A DNA stretch of 36,162 bases from Oscillospiraceae bacterium (GTDB lineage Bacteria; Bacillota; Clostridia; Oscillospirales; Ruminococcaceae): contig WRGW01000100.1 of assembly GCA_009786985.1 (NCBI GenBank), forward strand, positions 1 through 36,162, in the 5' to 3' direction. Shown piece by piece: positions 18,578 to 25,237 of this stretch. The notes under the pieces are model-generated. The model did no database searches and was not told the DNA's origin. It saw only the letters and a program-made list of their open reading frames with translations. The stretch's first letter is position 1; each line of letters opens with the position of its first letter. A program made the translations under genes and the position numbers.

Positions 18578-19156
18578 TTATATGATTTTTGCGATTTTTT
18601 TGCAATCTTTAAGAAAATCGTCAAGTTTGCCGTTATTTGTTATTACATAGTCACAATTTTTGCGATAGAAATCAGCGTGCGGCTGATTGTTCAGTCGCAT
18701 TTTAGCATCTTCAACGCTGATTTTATCACGCTCAGTAATGCGCGAAATGCAGGTTGATTCATCGGCGATTATTGCTATAATAATTGAACACAAGTTATTA
18801 GCACCGCTTTCAAACAGAGTCGGGGCATCAAGTACAATCGGAAGTGTCGAATCGTTAGTAGAAATTTCACGTAAAATCGCATACATTACGTAAGGAAAAA
18901 CGATTTCTTGATAACGCTCAATCTCTGCTTTGTCAGAGAACAGATGTTTCCTTGCTTTAATACGGTCGAACACGCCGTTTTCGTTAAAAATTTGCGGGAA
19001 CACCGCTCGAACTTCATCAATACAAGGTGGTTGTGTAATCACTTTTCTTGCTAACGTATCACAGTCTACAATACATTTGCTGATGTCTGATAAGATTTTT
19101 GAGGCTGTACTTTTCCCAGACCCCGACATTCCAGTTAGACCTATTATTGTACTCAT
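18578..19156 (-). CDS. coaE: Dephospho-CoA kinase
   Basis: A 192-aa P-loop kinase that phosphorylates the 3'-OH of dephospho-CoA, the last step of CoA synthesis. The Walker A motif GMSGSGKS is at residues 9-16. DCDTLAR matches the family acceptor-binding segment, LDAPTLFESG matches the conserved LxxPLLFE region, and the LID region is RITERDKIS. Somewhat diverged but full length. The start overlaps the sua5 stop by 4 nt (ATGA), so translation is coupled. Confidence 0.92.
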   Translation of the reverse strand: MSTIIGLTGMSGSGKSTASKILSDISKCIVDCDTLARKVITQPPCIDEVRAVFPQIFNENGVFDRIKARKHLFSDKAEIERYQEIVFPYVMYAILREISTNDSTLPIVLDAPTLFESGANNLCSIIIAIIADESTCISRITERDKISVEDAKMRLNNQPHADFYRKNCDYVITNNGKLDDFLKDCKKIAKII

Positions 19157-20070
19157 AATTTGAGAACCTCAAATTCTGCCGCTCTGATAATGCGATTGCG
19201 AAGTGCTAAGCCGATTCCATCAGATTTAGGTAGCTGAATATAGATTGTTTTTGCTCCTAATTCGTCGAGTGTCCTTAACTTTGCGAACAAAGTTTGGCTG
19301 TCTGGGGTTTCGATTATATGCTCACCTAATCCTGTAACTTTACCTTCAACTGCGATTACTTTTGCTTTTGGCGAATAGTGTTTATACCGAGTACCTGGGC
19401 TTAGAGGGCTTTCGTTATCGGAGAGTACAACCTCACCAAAAGCCGATAACATTTCAGGTGTGACAGCACCTGGTCGTAAAATTATGATTGTGTTCTCGCT
19501 TTTATTATTGACATGATTATCATTTTCAAACATAACAACTGTGCTTTCAATTCCAATTTGGCAAGCACCACCGTCTATAATTAGGGGGATTTTGTCATGC
19601 AGGTCAACGTATACGTGAGCGGCAGTCGTCGGACTTGGGACTCCAGACAAATTCGCTGATGGGGCAGCCAATGGTAAATTTGAAGTTTTGATGATTTCAA
19701 GCATAACTGAGCTATTCGGAACACGTACTCCTACCGACTCAAGACCGCAACTGATTTCAGGAGGGAGTTTGCAATCATCTGATTTTTGTAAGACCATAGT
19801 TAAAGGACCTGGCCAAAATTCATGAGCTAATTGTTCAGCTAAAGGGTGAACTTTTAGTCCGAGTTTTCTTGCCATTTCGATGTCGCTGACATGAACGATT
19901 AGTGGATTATCCTGCGGACGATTTTTAGCGACATAAATCTTACTAATTGCATCTTTTGAAAGGGCGTTCCCTGCGAGCCCGTAAACAGTTTCAGTCGGTA
20001 ACGCAACGATTTCACACGCTTGCAAAAGTTCGACTGCTTTGTCTAAATTTGTGCTGATTATGCTTTTCAT
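19153..20070 (-). CDS. sua5: Threonylcarbamoyl-AMP synthase (Sua5/YwlC type)
   Basis: A 305-aa enzyme making threonylcarbamoyl-adenylate for the t6A37 modification of ANN-decoding tRNAs. The YrdC/TsaC domain (about 8-205) has ALPTETVYGLAGNA, KNRPQDNPLIVHV, WPGPLT and APSANLSGVPSPT. The C-terminal part (about 220-305), with SPGTRYKHYSPKAKV, marks the long Sua5 form rather than short TsaC. It overlaps prfA and coaE by 4 nt on each side. The prfA-sua5 pairing is common in Firmicutes, where prmC often sits between them; here prmC is absent. Confidence 0.95.
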   Translation of the reverse strand: MKSIISTNLDKAVELLQACEIVALPTETVYGLAGNALSKDAISKIYVAKNRPQDNPLIVHVSDIEMARKLGLKVHPLAEQLAHEFWPGPLTMVLQKSDDCKLPPEISCGLESVGVRVPNSSVMLEIIKTSNLPLAAPSANLSGVPSPTTAAHVYVDLHDKIPLIIDGGACQIGIESTVVMFENDNHVNNKSENTIIILRPGAVTPEMLSAFGEVVLSDNESPLSPGTRYKHYSPKAKVIAVEGKVTGLGEHIIETPDSQTLFAKLRTLDELGAKTIYIQLPKSDGIGLALRNRIIRAAEFEVLKL

Positions 20071-21149
20071 GATTCACCATCGCTATTTGCGGTCAGCTTT
20101 GCTGCTTTGTCGGCTACTGCGAGTGCATCAAAAACTTCGTCACAATCACCGTTCATGACTTGTTCGAGCTTGTACAGCGTGAGACCGATTCTGTGGTCGG
20201 TGACTCTGCCTTGTGGGAAATTGTAGGTGCGAATTCGCTCAGAACGGTCGCCACTTCCTACCTGGATTTTACGTTCTTGTGCGATTTTATCGTTTTGTTC
20301 GGTAATTTTGGCTTCGTACAGTTTGCTATAAAGCATTTTAAGAGCCTTGTCTTTATTTTTGTGCTGTGAGCGTTCTTCTTGACATTCTACCACAACGCCA
20401 GATGGTTTGTGAATAATCCTGATTGCGGATTCAGTTTTGTTGATGTGTTGTCCGCCAGCTCCAGATGCCCTAAAAGTTTGAATTTCTAAATCCGCAGGGT
20501 TGATTTCAACGTCGACTTCTTCGACTTCGGGGAGAACTGCTACAGTTACTGTTGAAGTATGAATACGCCCCTGTGCTTCAGTTTCAGGGACACGCTGAAC
20601 TCTATGCACGCCACTTTCGTATTTGAGTTTGGCGTACGCACCTTCGCCTACTACTGAAAATGCGATTTCTTTGTATCCGCCAAGTTCAGTGGGGCTTGAG
20701 TTGTTGACTTCGATTTTCCAGCTTTTTAGTGTGGCAAACATCGAATACATTCGATAAAGCGAATTAACAAACAATGCAGCTTCATCTCCACCAGCACCGC
20801 CACGAATTTCGATAATTACGTTCCTATCATCATCAGGGTCACGCGGAAGGAGTAGGAGCTTTAGTTCTTCTTCACAAGTTTCAATAATACCACGATTTTC
20901 GTCAAGTTGGAGCTGTGCCATCTCACGAAATTCAGAATCTAATCCCGACTCTGCGAGTAATTCTTTAGCTTCATTAAACGCTTCCCCTGCCTTGGCATAT
21001 TCTCTATATTTTTCTATCAGCGGAGTTAGCCCTTTATACTCACGCATACAATCACGGTATTTTTTTTGTTCATCAGTGATTTCTGGGTCAGAGAGCTGTC
21101 CTTCGATTTCTATATATCGCTTTTCAGCGAGCTTTAGTTTATCTATCAT
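20067..21149 (-). CDS. prfA: Peptide chain release factor 1
   Basis: A 360-aa class I release factor that reads UAA and UAG and triggers peptide release. The GGQ loop RASGAGGQHINKTESAIRI has its glutamine at residue 234. GVHRVQRVPETEAQGRIHTS precedes it and the anticodon-like region lies upstream. The C-terminal VTDHRIG is also present. The length is standard and no programmed frameshift is needed. It is first in the prfA-sua5-coaE-aminopeptidase operon, with a promoter at 21198-21226. A second promoter lies upstream at 21372-21400, beyond a structured repeat. Confidence 0.97.
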   Translation of the reverse strand: MIDKLKLAEKRYIEIEGQLSDPEITDEQKKYRDCMREYKGLTPLIEKYREYAKAGEAFNEAKELLAESGLDSEFREMAQLQLDENRGIIETCEEELKLLLLPRDPDDDRNVIIEIRGGAGGDEAALFVNSLYRMYSMFATLKSWKIEVNNSSPTELGGYKEIAFSVVGEGAYAKLKYESGVHRVQRVPETEAQGRIHTSTVTVAVLPEVEEVDVEINPADLEIQTFRASGAGGQHINKTESAIRIIHKPSGVVVECQEERSQHKNKDKALKMLYSKLYEAKITEQNDKIAQERKIQVGSGDRSERIRTYNFPQGRVTDHRIGLTLYKLEQVMNGDCDEVFDALAVADKAAKLTANSDGES

Positions 21150-21197
21150 ATATGATGTTTTACTCCATTAACACTAAATTTGCCCTAACTTTACTTA

Positions 21198-21226
21198 ATT
21201 ATACCATAAATTTTAAGATTCGTCAA
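21198..21226 (-). promoter_or_regulatory. prfA operon promoter (proximal)
   Basis: The minus strand shows TTGACG (21226-21221), a 17-nt spacer and TGG-TATAAT (hexamer 21203-21198, extended -10). The leader to prfA is about 42 nt. Confidence 0.75.
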
Positions 21227-21255
21227 GCAAAACAAAGCCGAAGCATAGCTCCGTC

Positions 21256-21354
21256 TTTATTGAAAGTTCGGGTGTAATACCCCGACGCTCTGCGTCGGTT
21301 CTCACGCGCGAAGCGAGAGGGGAGCAGGGCTTGCCCTGCGGTGTTACCGAACAT
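21256..21354. repeat. 99-nt multi-hairpin repeat, copy A
   Basis: It begins TTTATTGAAAGTTCGG and ends CCGAACAT (plus strand). The closing stem is GTTCGG/CCGAAC plus TAATACC/GGTGTTA (one wobble). Inside are three hairpins in series: CCGACGC/GCGTCGG, a CTC...GAG stem, and GCAGGG/CCCTGC. Related copies lie at 24098-24250 (reverse) and 24998-25096. A 10-bp inverted repeat flanks this copy (21226-21235 and 21362-21371). There is no coding potential. Confidence 0.8.
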
Positions 21355-21371
21355 TCTGCTCTTGTTTTGCT

Positions 21372-21400
21372 ATTATACCACAAAATCAAAAATTTGTCAA
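21372..21400 (-). promoter_or_regulatory. Promoter reading leftward into repeat copy A
   Basis: The minus strand shows TTGACA (21400-21395), a 17-nt spacer and TGG-TATAAT (hexamer 21377-21372). Transcription would pass through repeat copy A and then the proximal prfA promoter, either as a distal prfA promoter or for a short RNA. Confidence 0.7.
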
Positions 21401-21410
21401 GCGTTGCTAA

Positions 21411-22817
21411 CTATTCTTGTCCGCGCTTTTCACGAATAATTCTTACAACTCCAAGTGCTGAACCAAAATTGATTACAAGCGAAAGTAAAAACAATGCCCC
21501 CAAACTGATGTAATAAGCAAACGTATCTTGAACACCGATTACAACAACAGTCATTGCAAGTAAAATTACAGAATTAACAATAATCTTAGGTGTTTTTAAG
21601 TTCATACGCACGATTTTTTTTGTATCAACTGCTCTAATTACAAAAATCACCATATAGCTTACAAGAATTGAAATTGCCGCACCGTATAGTCCCCAAATCG
21701 GAATTAGTGTGAAGTTTAGAATAACGTTCAAAATCGCACCAGATAATGCAGTAACTAATGAACGCATTGATTTTTTTGATGCCATATAAACACTTCCAGT
21801 AAAAGTTGAAAAACAAGTGAATACCACTGCTATAATCAAAATTGCTGAAATCCGGTACGCTTGGCTAAATTCGGCAGAAGTCATAATCTGTAATATAAAT
21901 CGTATTGTTAAGAGTAATCCTGCTGCCATAATATAAATAGCGGATTGGAAAATATTAAATACATTAGAATAAAATTTTGCAACTGTGCGTGAATTGTTTT
22001 CGGTAATCGCCGACATATTCCACGCTTGAGAAAAAATCACTGATATAATTACAATCACGTTGGGTAAACGAAAAGCCGCTTTATATAGACCAGTATAGTC
22101 AATCCCGAGCATTTGTTCAATAAAGAACCCTGCCGACATTCCAGTAACCCACCACATTACCGCAGTCGGAATCAAAGGCAAACAAAAGCGATACATTGAC
22201 CCCCTCAAATGCCTTTGTAACCCAAAAATTCGCAGATATTTCTTTAGATTAGCAGCGCTCGAAACAAAGATGATTGAGGCTATATCAGCTAAAATTACCG
22301 ATAACAAGAAACCCCTCACACCCATATCTAACCCCCACATGAACAGGAGGTTAAATGAGATATTCATAATGGTAGTAAAAAGCCCGTCAATCGCAAACAA
22401 ACGAATAAATCCTGCCGAACGCACAAATAATGAACAACAGCTTTTTATACTTCCAACGAACACATAGAAATAAATCCAAGCTGCATATCCCTCGAACATT
22501 TCGATTCTATTTAGGAGTGGTGCAAACAAAGCAAAAATTGCAAGCCCACTCAAAACAGTAGTGAGCCCGATTGAAAACACCTGCGACTTGTCGTATTTAT
22601 CATCTAATCCGAATCTAATAATTGATTCGTTAATTGAAATGGTGACAACTGCCATTAAAATTACACAACTGTCGATAATCAGCCCTACTGTTCCGTAACC
22701 ATCGGTGCTGAGCATCCCAGTGTAAAATCGCATCATAATTATAACTAAGAACCGCGAGCTAAATTGTCCCGCGGCAAGTATTAAAGTATTAGATGCGAGC
22801 CGTTTATATTTATTCAT
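21411..22817 (-). CDS. Polysaccharide flippase-like membrane protein (MOP superfamily)
   Basis: A 468-aa protein with about 12-14 hydrophobic segments. The N-terminal LASNTLILAAGQFSSRFLVIIMMRFYT pattern is typical of Wzx/oligosaccharide flippases, as is SAILIIAVVFTCFSTFTGSVYMASKKSMRS in the middle. Such proteins move lipid-linked sugars across the membrane. No glycosyltransferase neighbours are present, so the substrate is unknown; a MurJ-like or teichoic-acid role cannot be excluded. No good ribosome binding site precedes the ATG at 22817. A possible weak promoter (TTGCGA-16-TAGTAT) lies at 22889-22862. Confidence 0.88.
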   Translation of the reverse strand: MNKYKRLASNTLILAAGQFSSRFLVIIMMRFYTGMLSTDGYGTVGLIIDSCVILMAVVTISINESIIRFGLDDKYDKSQVFSIGLTTVLSGLAIFALFAPLLNRIEMFEGYAAWIYFYVFVGSIKSCCSLFVRSAGFIRLFAIDGLFTTIMNISFNLLFMWGLDMGVRGFLLSVILADIASIIFVSSAANLKKYLRIFGLQRHLRGSMYRFCLPLIPTAVMWWVTGMSAGFFIEQMLGIDYTGLYKAAFRLPNVIVIISVIFSQAWNMSAITENNSRTVAKFYSNVFNIFQSAIYIMAAGLLLTIRFILQIMTSAEFSQAYRISAILIIAVVFTCFSTFTGSVYMASKKSMRSLVTALSGAILNVILNFTLIPIWGLYGAAISILVSYMVIFVIRAVDTKKIVRMNLKTPKIIVNSVILLAMTVVVIGVQDTFAYYISLGALFLLSLVINFGSALGVVRIIREKRGQE

Positions 22818-22861
22818 TTGTTTATTTAAGTTCCAGTGTATTTTTAGGTCTATTTAGGGAA

Positions 22862-22889
22862 ATACTATCCTCATACTATTAATTCGCAA
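22862..22889 (-). promoter_or_regulatory. Possible flippase promoter
   Basis: The minus strand shows TTGCGA (22889-22884), a 16-nt spacer and TAGTAT (22867-22862). It is clearly weaker than the other promoters here. It overlaps an imperfect inverted repeat (22878-22896 with 22901-22918). Confidence 0.3.
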
Positions 22890-22921
22890 CAAATGTCTTG
22901 ACATTTTTGTGAATTAATATC

Positions 22922-23025
22922 TGCCCAGCCGTTTCGGTTGTTTGCCGTAGGCAAACGAGAAACAGGGGCATTTTGAGCAACGAAAGTCACGAGCGGCTTT
23001 GCCGTGAGTGTTAAAACTTTCGTTG
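22922..23025. repeat. Nested-hairpin palindromic element
   Basis: Two compound hairpins lie in series. The first has a GTTTGCC-GTA-GGCAAAC core (22940-22956) inside GTTTC/GAAAC and TGCCC/GGGGCA arms. The second has 10-bp outer arms CAACGAAAGT (22978-22987) and ACTTTCGTTG (23016-23025), enclosing TCACG/CGTGA and CGGC-TTT-GCCG. The same core themes appear at the left edge of the window (85-125). No ORF is present. Confidence 0.6.
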
Positions 23026-23064
23026 CGGAGTAACACTATAGGCTATAATGCAGGAGGGAAAGTT

Positions 23065-23259
23065 ATGTTTACGAATACTTTAGTTAAATCTGTCACTTTT
23101 ATCGCTGGAATGGTTATTGCAACTGCTCTTTCAGAAATCTTTGCTAACGCTATTTCGGTTGATGGTCGCAAAATCACTAAGAATTATCGCAAGCTCTCAA
23201 AGCGTTGCCGAAACGGTTCATCAAAGCTCTACAACGGTCTTCAAGAACTCCGCTCTTAA
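23065..23259 (+). CDS. Small predicted membrane protein overlapping tadA antisense
   Basis: A 64-aa ORF starting at an ATG with AGGAGGG 6-8 nt upstream. It has a short polar start, one hydrophobic stretch (about residues 8-31, SVTFIAGMVIATALSEIFAN), and a basic C-terminal half (RKITKNYRKLSKRCR). No family is recognised. Its last 83 nt run antisense to the 3' end of tadA (23177-23259). A TATAAT at 23044-23049 lies close upstream without a good -35. The strong binding site and ordinary codon use favour a real gene. It could be a small regulatory or toxin-like membrane peptide, but that is speculation. Confidence 0.5.
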   Translation: MFTNTLVKSVTFIAGMVIATALSEIFANAISVDGRKITKNYRKLSKRCRNGSSKLYNGLQELRS

Positions 23260-23641
23260 CGCGTGGTGAGTAGCCAAATCCAAGTTCGTACACGTTTTCG
23301 ACTGAACTTAACGCACCAGTTTTTTCAGCGAATGCACCAAATACCACTCGTTTTAGTCGAGCCTGTATAATCGCACCCGCACACATCAAACAAGGCTCGA
23401 GTGTTACGTAAAGTGTACAATCATCAAGTCGCCATGTTTTAAGGAATGTGGCGGCTTTTTCGATTGCGATGATTTCCGCATGAGCAGTGGGTGACTGTTT
23501 TGATTCACGTTGATTATACGCTTCTGCAATCATTTTTCCGTCAGAATCAACCACAATCGCCCCAATCGGAGCTTCTCCGAGAAAATAGGCTTTTTCCGCA
23601 AGAATAAGTGCTTTTTGCATATTTTCTTCATCAAGTAGCAT
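23177..23641 (-). CDS. tadA: tRNA-specific adenosine deaminase
   Basis: A 154-aa zinc deaminase of the CDA fold that converts A34 to inosine in tRNA-Arg(ACG). Zinc and catalytic motifs are HAEIIAI and PCLMCAGA. The flanking EAPIGAIVV and TLYVTLEPC and the C-terminal RCRALMNRFF-like segment fit TadA rather than cytidine or guanine deaminases. Full length. It starts inside the end of the upstream xre gene (11-nt overlap), so the two are co-transcribed and probably translationally coupled. Its 3' end overlaps a convergent small ORF. Confidence 0.94.
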   Translation of the reverse strand: MLLDEENMQKALILAEKAYFLGEAPIGAIVVDSDGKMIAEAYNQRESKQSPTAHAEIIAIEKAATFLKTWRLDDCTLYVTLEPCLMCAGAIIQARLKRVVFGAFAEKTGALSSVENVYELGFGYSPRVKSGVLEDRCRALMNRFGNALRACDNS

Positions 23642-24056
23642 CAGATTTAACCTCTGAATTATTTTCTTTTTGCGAAAAATAGATTTCGGACATACACGAG
23701 AACAGAGCTTGTTTGTCGCGAACGCTCAACGCATTTTCGTCAGCACAGTTCCTGAATATACGTTTACAGTGGTCTAACAAAGAAAGTGCTGCATCAATCG
23801 CCGCTTCTGGTGATTCTGCATTACAAGTGAATCGTTCCTCACTTGAAAGAATCAGTGAGCGATTTTGGTCTTGTAAAAATTCTGGCGTGGTATCAAGAAG
23901 TTCAGCAAGTTTTTCGAGTATGCTTTTACGAGGATTACGCCCACCTGAAAGATAATTCGCCAAAGCACGATAAGTGATTCCTGCAAGTGAGGCTAAATCT
24001 GTTTTAGATATGCCTTTACGACGAATTAAAATCTCGAGCTTTTCTGGCATTGTCAT
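23631..24056 (-). CDS. XRE-family helix-turn-helix protein
   Basis: A 141-aa protein with a Cro/CI-type HTH at residues 4-62 (LEILIRRKGISKTDLASLAG, then YLSGGRNPRKSILEKLAELL). An acidic C-terminal region of unknown function follows, with a few Cys. The ATG at 24056 is chosen because GGGAGGA lies 7 nt upstream; an in-frame upstream start at 24128 would lie inside a structured repeat. Cotranscribed with tadA by overlap. The leader of about 217 nt contains repeat copy B. It is probably a transcriptional regulator; the target is unknown and autoregulation is possible. Confidence 0.85.
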   Translation of the reverse strand: MTMPEKLEILIRRKGISKTDLASLAGITYRALANYLSGGRNPRKSILEKLAELLDTTPEFLQDQNRSLILSSEERFTCNAESPEAAIDAALSLLDHCKRIFRNCADENALSVRDKQALFSCMSEIYFSQKENNSEVKSDAT

Positions 24057-24097
24057 AATAGTCCTCCCTTTCTTTTGTCGAGTTCTGATTGCGAGAA

Positions 24098-24250
24098 ATG
24101 TTCGGTAACACCGCAGGGTAAAGCTCACGAAGAGCAGGCTTTGTAAAGCGAGAGTTGCCTACTTGACCGTGTCGCTCTTGCACCCCTCTGAGCAAAGCTC
24201 GAGAGAACCAACGCAGAGCGTTGGGGTATTACACCCGAACTTTCAATAAA
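24098..24250. repeat. Multi-hairpin repeat, copy B (reverse orientation, expanded)
   Basis: Read on the minus strand it begins TTTATTGAAAGTTCGG and ends CCGAACAT like copies A and C, but is 153 nt long instead of 99. Hairpin 1 is CCAACGC/GCGTTGG, a paired change relative to CCGACGC/GCGTCGG in copy A. The third hairpin is interrupted by about 54 nt of unrelated sequence. It lies in the leader between the xre promoter and the xre start. Confidence 0.75.
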
Positions 24251-24279
24251 TCTTTCCATGGTGGAACTCTTATTTAACT

Positions 24280-24308
24280 ATTATACCGCAGTTGAAGTCA
24301 AAAGTCAA
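24280..24308 (-). promoter_or_regulatory. xre-tadA promoter
   Basis: The minus strand shows TTGACT (24308-24303), a 17-nt spacer and TATAAT (24285-24280). This one lacks the TG extension. Confidence 0.75.
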
Positions 24309-24369
24309 GGCTTTTTTAGGTTATGAGGTAGCAGGTTTTTTTTTGAGTTGTCCATAAGCTCCCAAAAGT

Positions 24370-24412
24370 AAAAGACCACAACATGGCATAAATGCCTTTG
24401 TTGCAGTCTTTT
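24370..24412 (-). terminator. Terminator after the zinc-ribbon gene
   Basis: Outer stem AAAAGAC/GTCTTTT (24370-24376 with 24406-24412) around an imperfect CAACA/TGTTG and GGCA/TGCC hairpin. On the minus strand it is followed by a T-rich tract. It lies about 60 nt after the stop of the gene ending at 24474. Confidence 0.6.
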
Positions 24413-24473
24413 TAACCAATTTTTTTGTATAACCCGTCATCTATTTATCTGAAATAGACTATTTGGACTAAAT

Positions 24474-24740
24474 TTATTGTTTGTTAGCGAAACATTCACT
24501 ACAGTAAACTGGTCTTTCATCACGTGGTTTGAACGGAAGGCGAGCTTCGCCTCCACATTCAGCGCAAGTTGCGATGAATGGTTCTCTGTTTCTCATTGAG
24601 TTTCTTTTCGCATCACGACACGCTTTACAACGTTGTGGGTCGTTAGTGAATTCTTTCTCTTTGAAAAATTCTTGTTCTCCTGCTGTAAACACAAAATCTG
24701 CGCCACAGTCTCTGCATTGTAGGGTTCTGTCTTCAAACAT
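24474..24740 (-). CDS. CxxC-x17-CxxC zinc-ribbon protein
   Basis: An 88-aa protein with two four-cysteine modules. Residues 9-41 (CRDC...CKAC) match the probable zinc-ribbon domain found at the N-terminus of many small Firmicute proteins. Residues 59-83 form CAEC, exactly 17 residues, then CSEC, the CxxC-x17-CxxC pattern. It is small, soluble and charged. Function is unknown; a role as an RNA- or ribosome-associated zinc protein is only a guess. The start has AAGAAGGAAGAGG upstream. It has its own promoter about 390 nt upstream, so an unusually long leader, with repeat copy C at its 5' end. Confidence 0.85.
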   Translation of the reverse strand: MFEDRTLQCRDCGADFVFTAGEQEFFKEKEFTNDPQRCKACRDAKRNSMRNREPFIATCAECGGEARLPFKPRDERPVYCSECFANKQ

Positions 24741-24997
24741 GGTATACCTCTTCCTTCTTTTGGGTTTTTATTTTGCGACCTTGGACGGATTCACACCGTC
24801 ACCTTTGCATGGAAGTAGGATACCATCGCTAAAATTTTCTTGCATAAGTTTTTTATCAATTCAACTGAACTCACTTAAACTTAGCCAAAAATTCACCTGC
24901 GAACACTATCGGAATCTCCGAACTCCTTGAACTCCATTAAACAACGCTCTTCTTAAGCTACTGGTCATAATGTCAGTACTATCTTCCTCTAAGATAC
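24741..24997 (-). other. Long untranslated leader of the zinc-ribbon gene
   Basis: This gene-free stretch between repeat copy C and the zinc-ribbon start is transcribed leftward if promoter 25135-25163 is used. It contains a GACGG/CCGTC hairpin (24784-24788 with 24796-24800) and a CGGA/TCCG hairpin near 24911-24921. It could also encode a 20-residue Arg-rich peptide at 24906-24968 (MTSSLRRALFNGVQGVRRFR) behind a weak GAGGA. No known riboswitch class was recognised. Confidence 0.4.
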
Positions 24998-25096
24998 TTT
25001 ATTGAAAGTTCGGGTGTAATACCTCGACGCTCTGCATCGGTTATCTCGAGAGAACCGAGAGGGGTGCAGGGCTTGCCCTGAGGTGTTACCGAACAT
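24998..25096. repeat. 99-nt multi-hairpin repeat, copy C
   Basis: Same boundaries and length as copy A, in the same orientation. Hairpin 1 has one change that leaves a G-U pair in the minus-strand RNA. The middle hairpin differs (CTCG/CGAG). The last hairpin retains GCAGGG/CCCTG. It begins about 30 nt downstream of the start predicted from promoter 25135-25163. Confidence 0.8.
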
Positions 25097-25134
25097 CAAG
25101 AATGCCATAAGGAAGACAATTTACTTTAATGATT

Positions 25135-25163
25135 ATTATATCATGAAATTCAACGAATGTCAA
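25135..25163 (-). promoter_or_regulatory. Promoter upstream of repeat copy C and the zinc-ribbon gene
   Basis: The minus strand shows TTGACA (25163-25158), a 17-nt spacer and TGA-TATAAT (hexamer 25140-25135, extended -10). Confidence 0.75.
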
Positions 25164-25206
25164 GACAAAATGTAATTTTCGGCGTTTCGCACAAAAATCA
25201 CCTTGT

Positions 25207-25229
25207 AATCATACTTGATTTGTATGATT
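25207..25229 (-). terminator. Weak terminator after the DivIVA-like gene
   Basis: An 8-bp stem AATCATAC/GTATGATT with a 7-nt loop lies 9 nt after the stop. On the minus strand a T5 tract follows about 12 nt later. AT-rich, so low confidence. Confidence 0.35.
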
Positions 25230-25237
25230 TGCATAAA

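Noticed and set aside
23008-23064. An upstream GTG start for the small ORF that ends at 23259
   Set aside because: The extra codons lie in a hairpin element, and the AGGAGGG site is positioned for the ATG at 23065.
24056-24128. A longer XRE protein starting at 24128
   Set aside because: The extra codons fall in the structured repeat copy B and lack a binding site, whereas GGGAGGA precedes the ATG at 24056.
24741-24840. A cobalamin or FMN riboswitch in the zinc-ribbon leader, suggested by GGTGACGG...GAATCC
   Set aside because: Only a few bases fit, and the other conserved core boxes of either class are missing.
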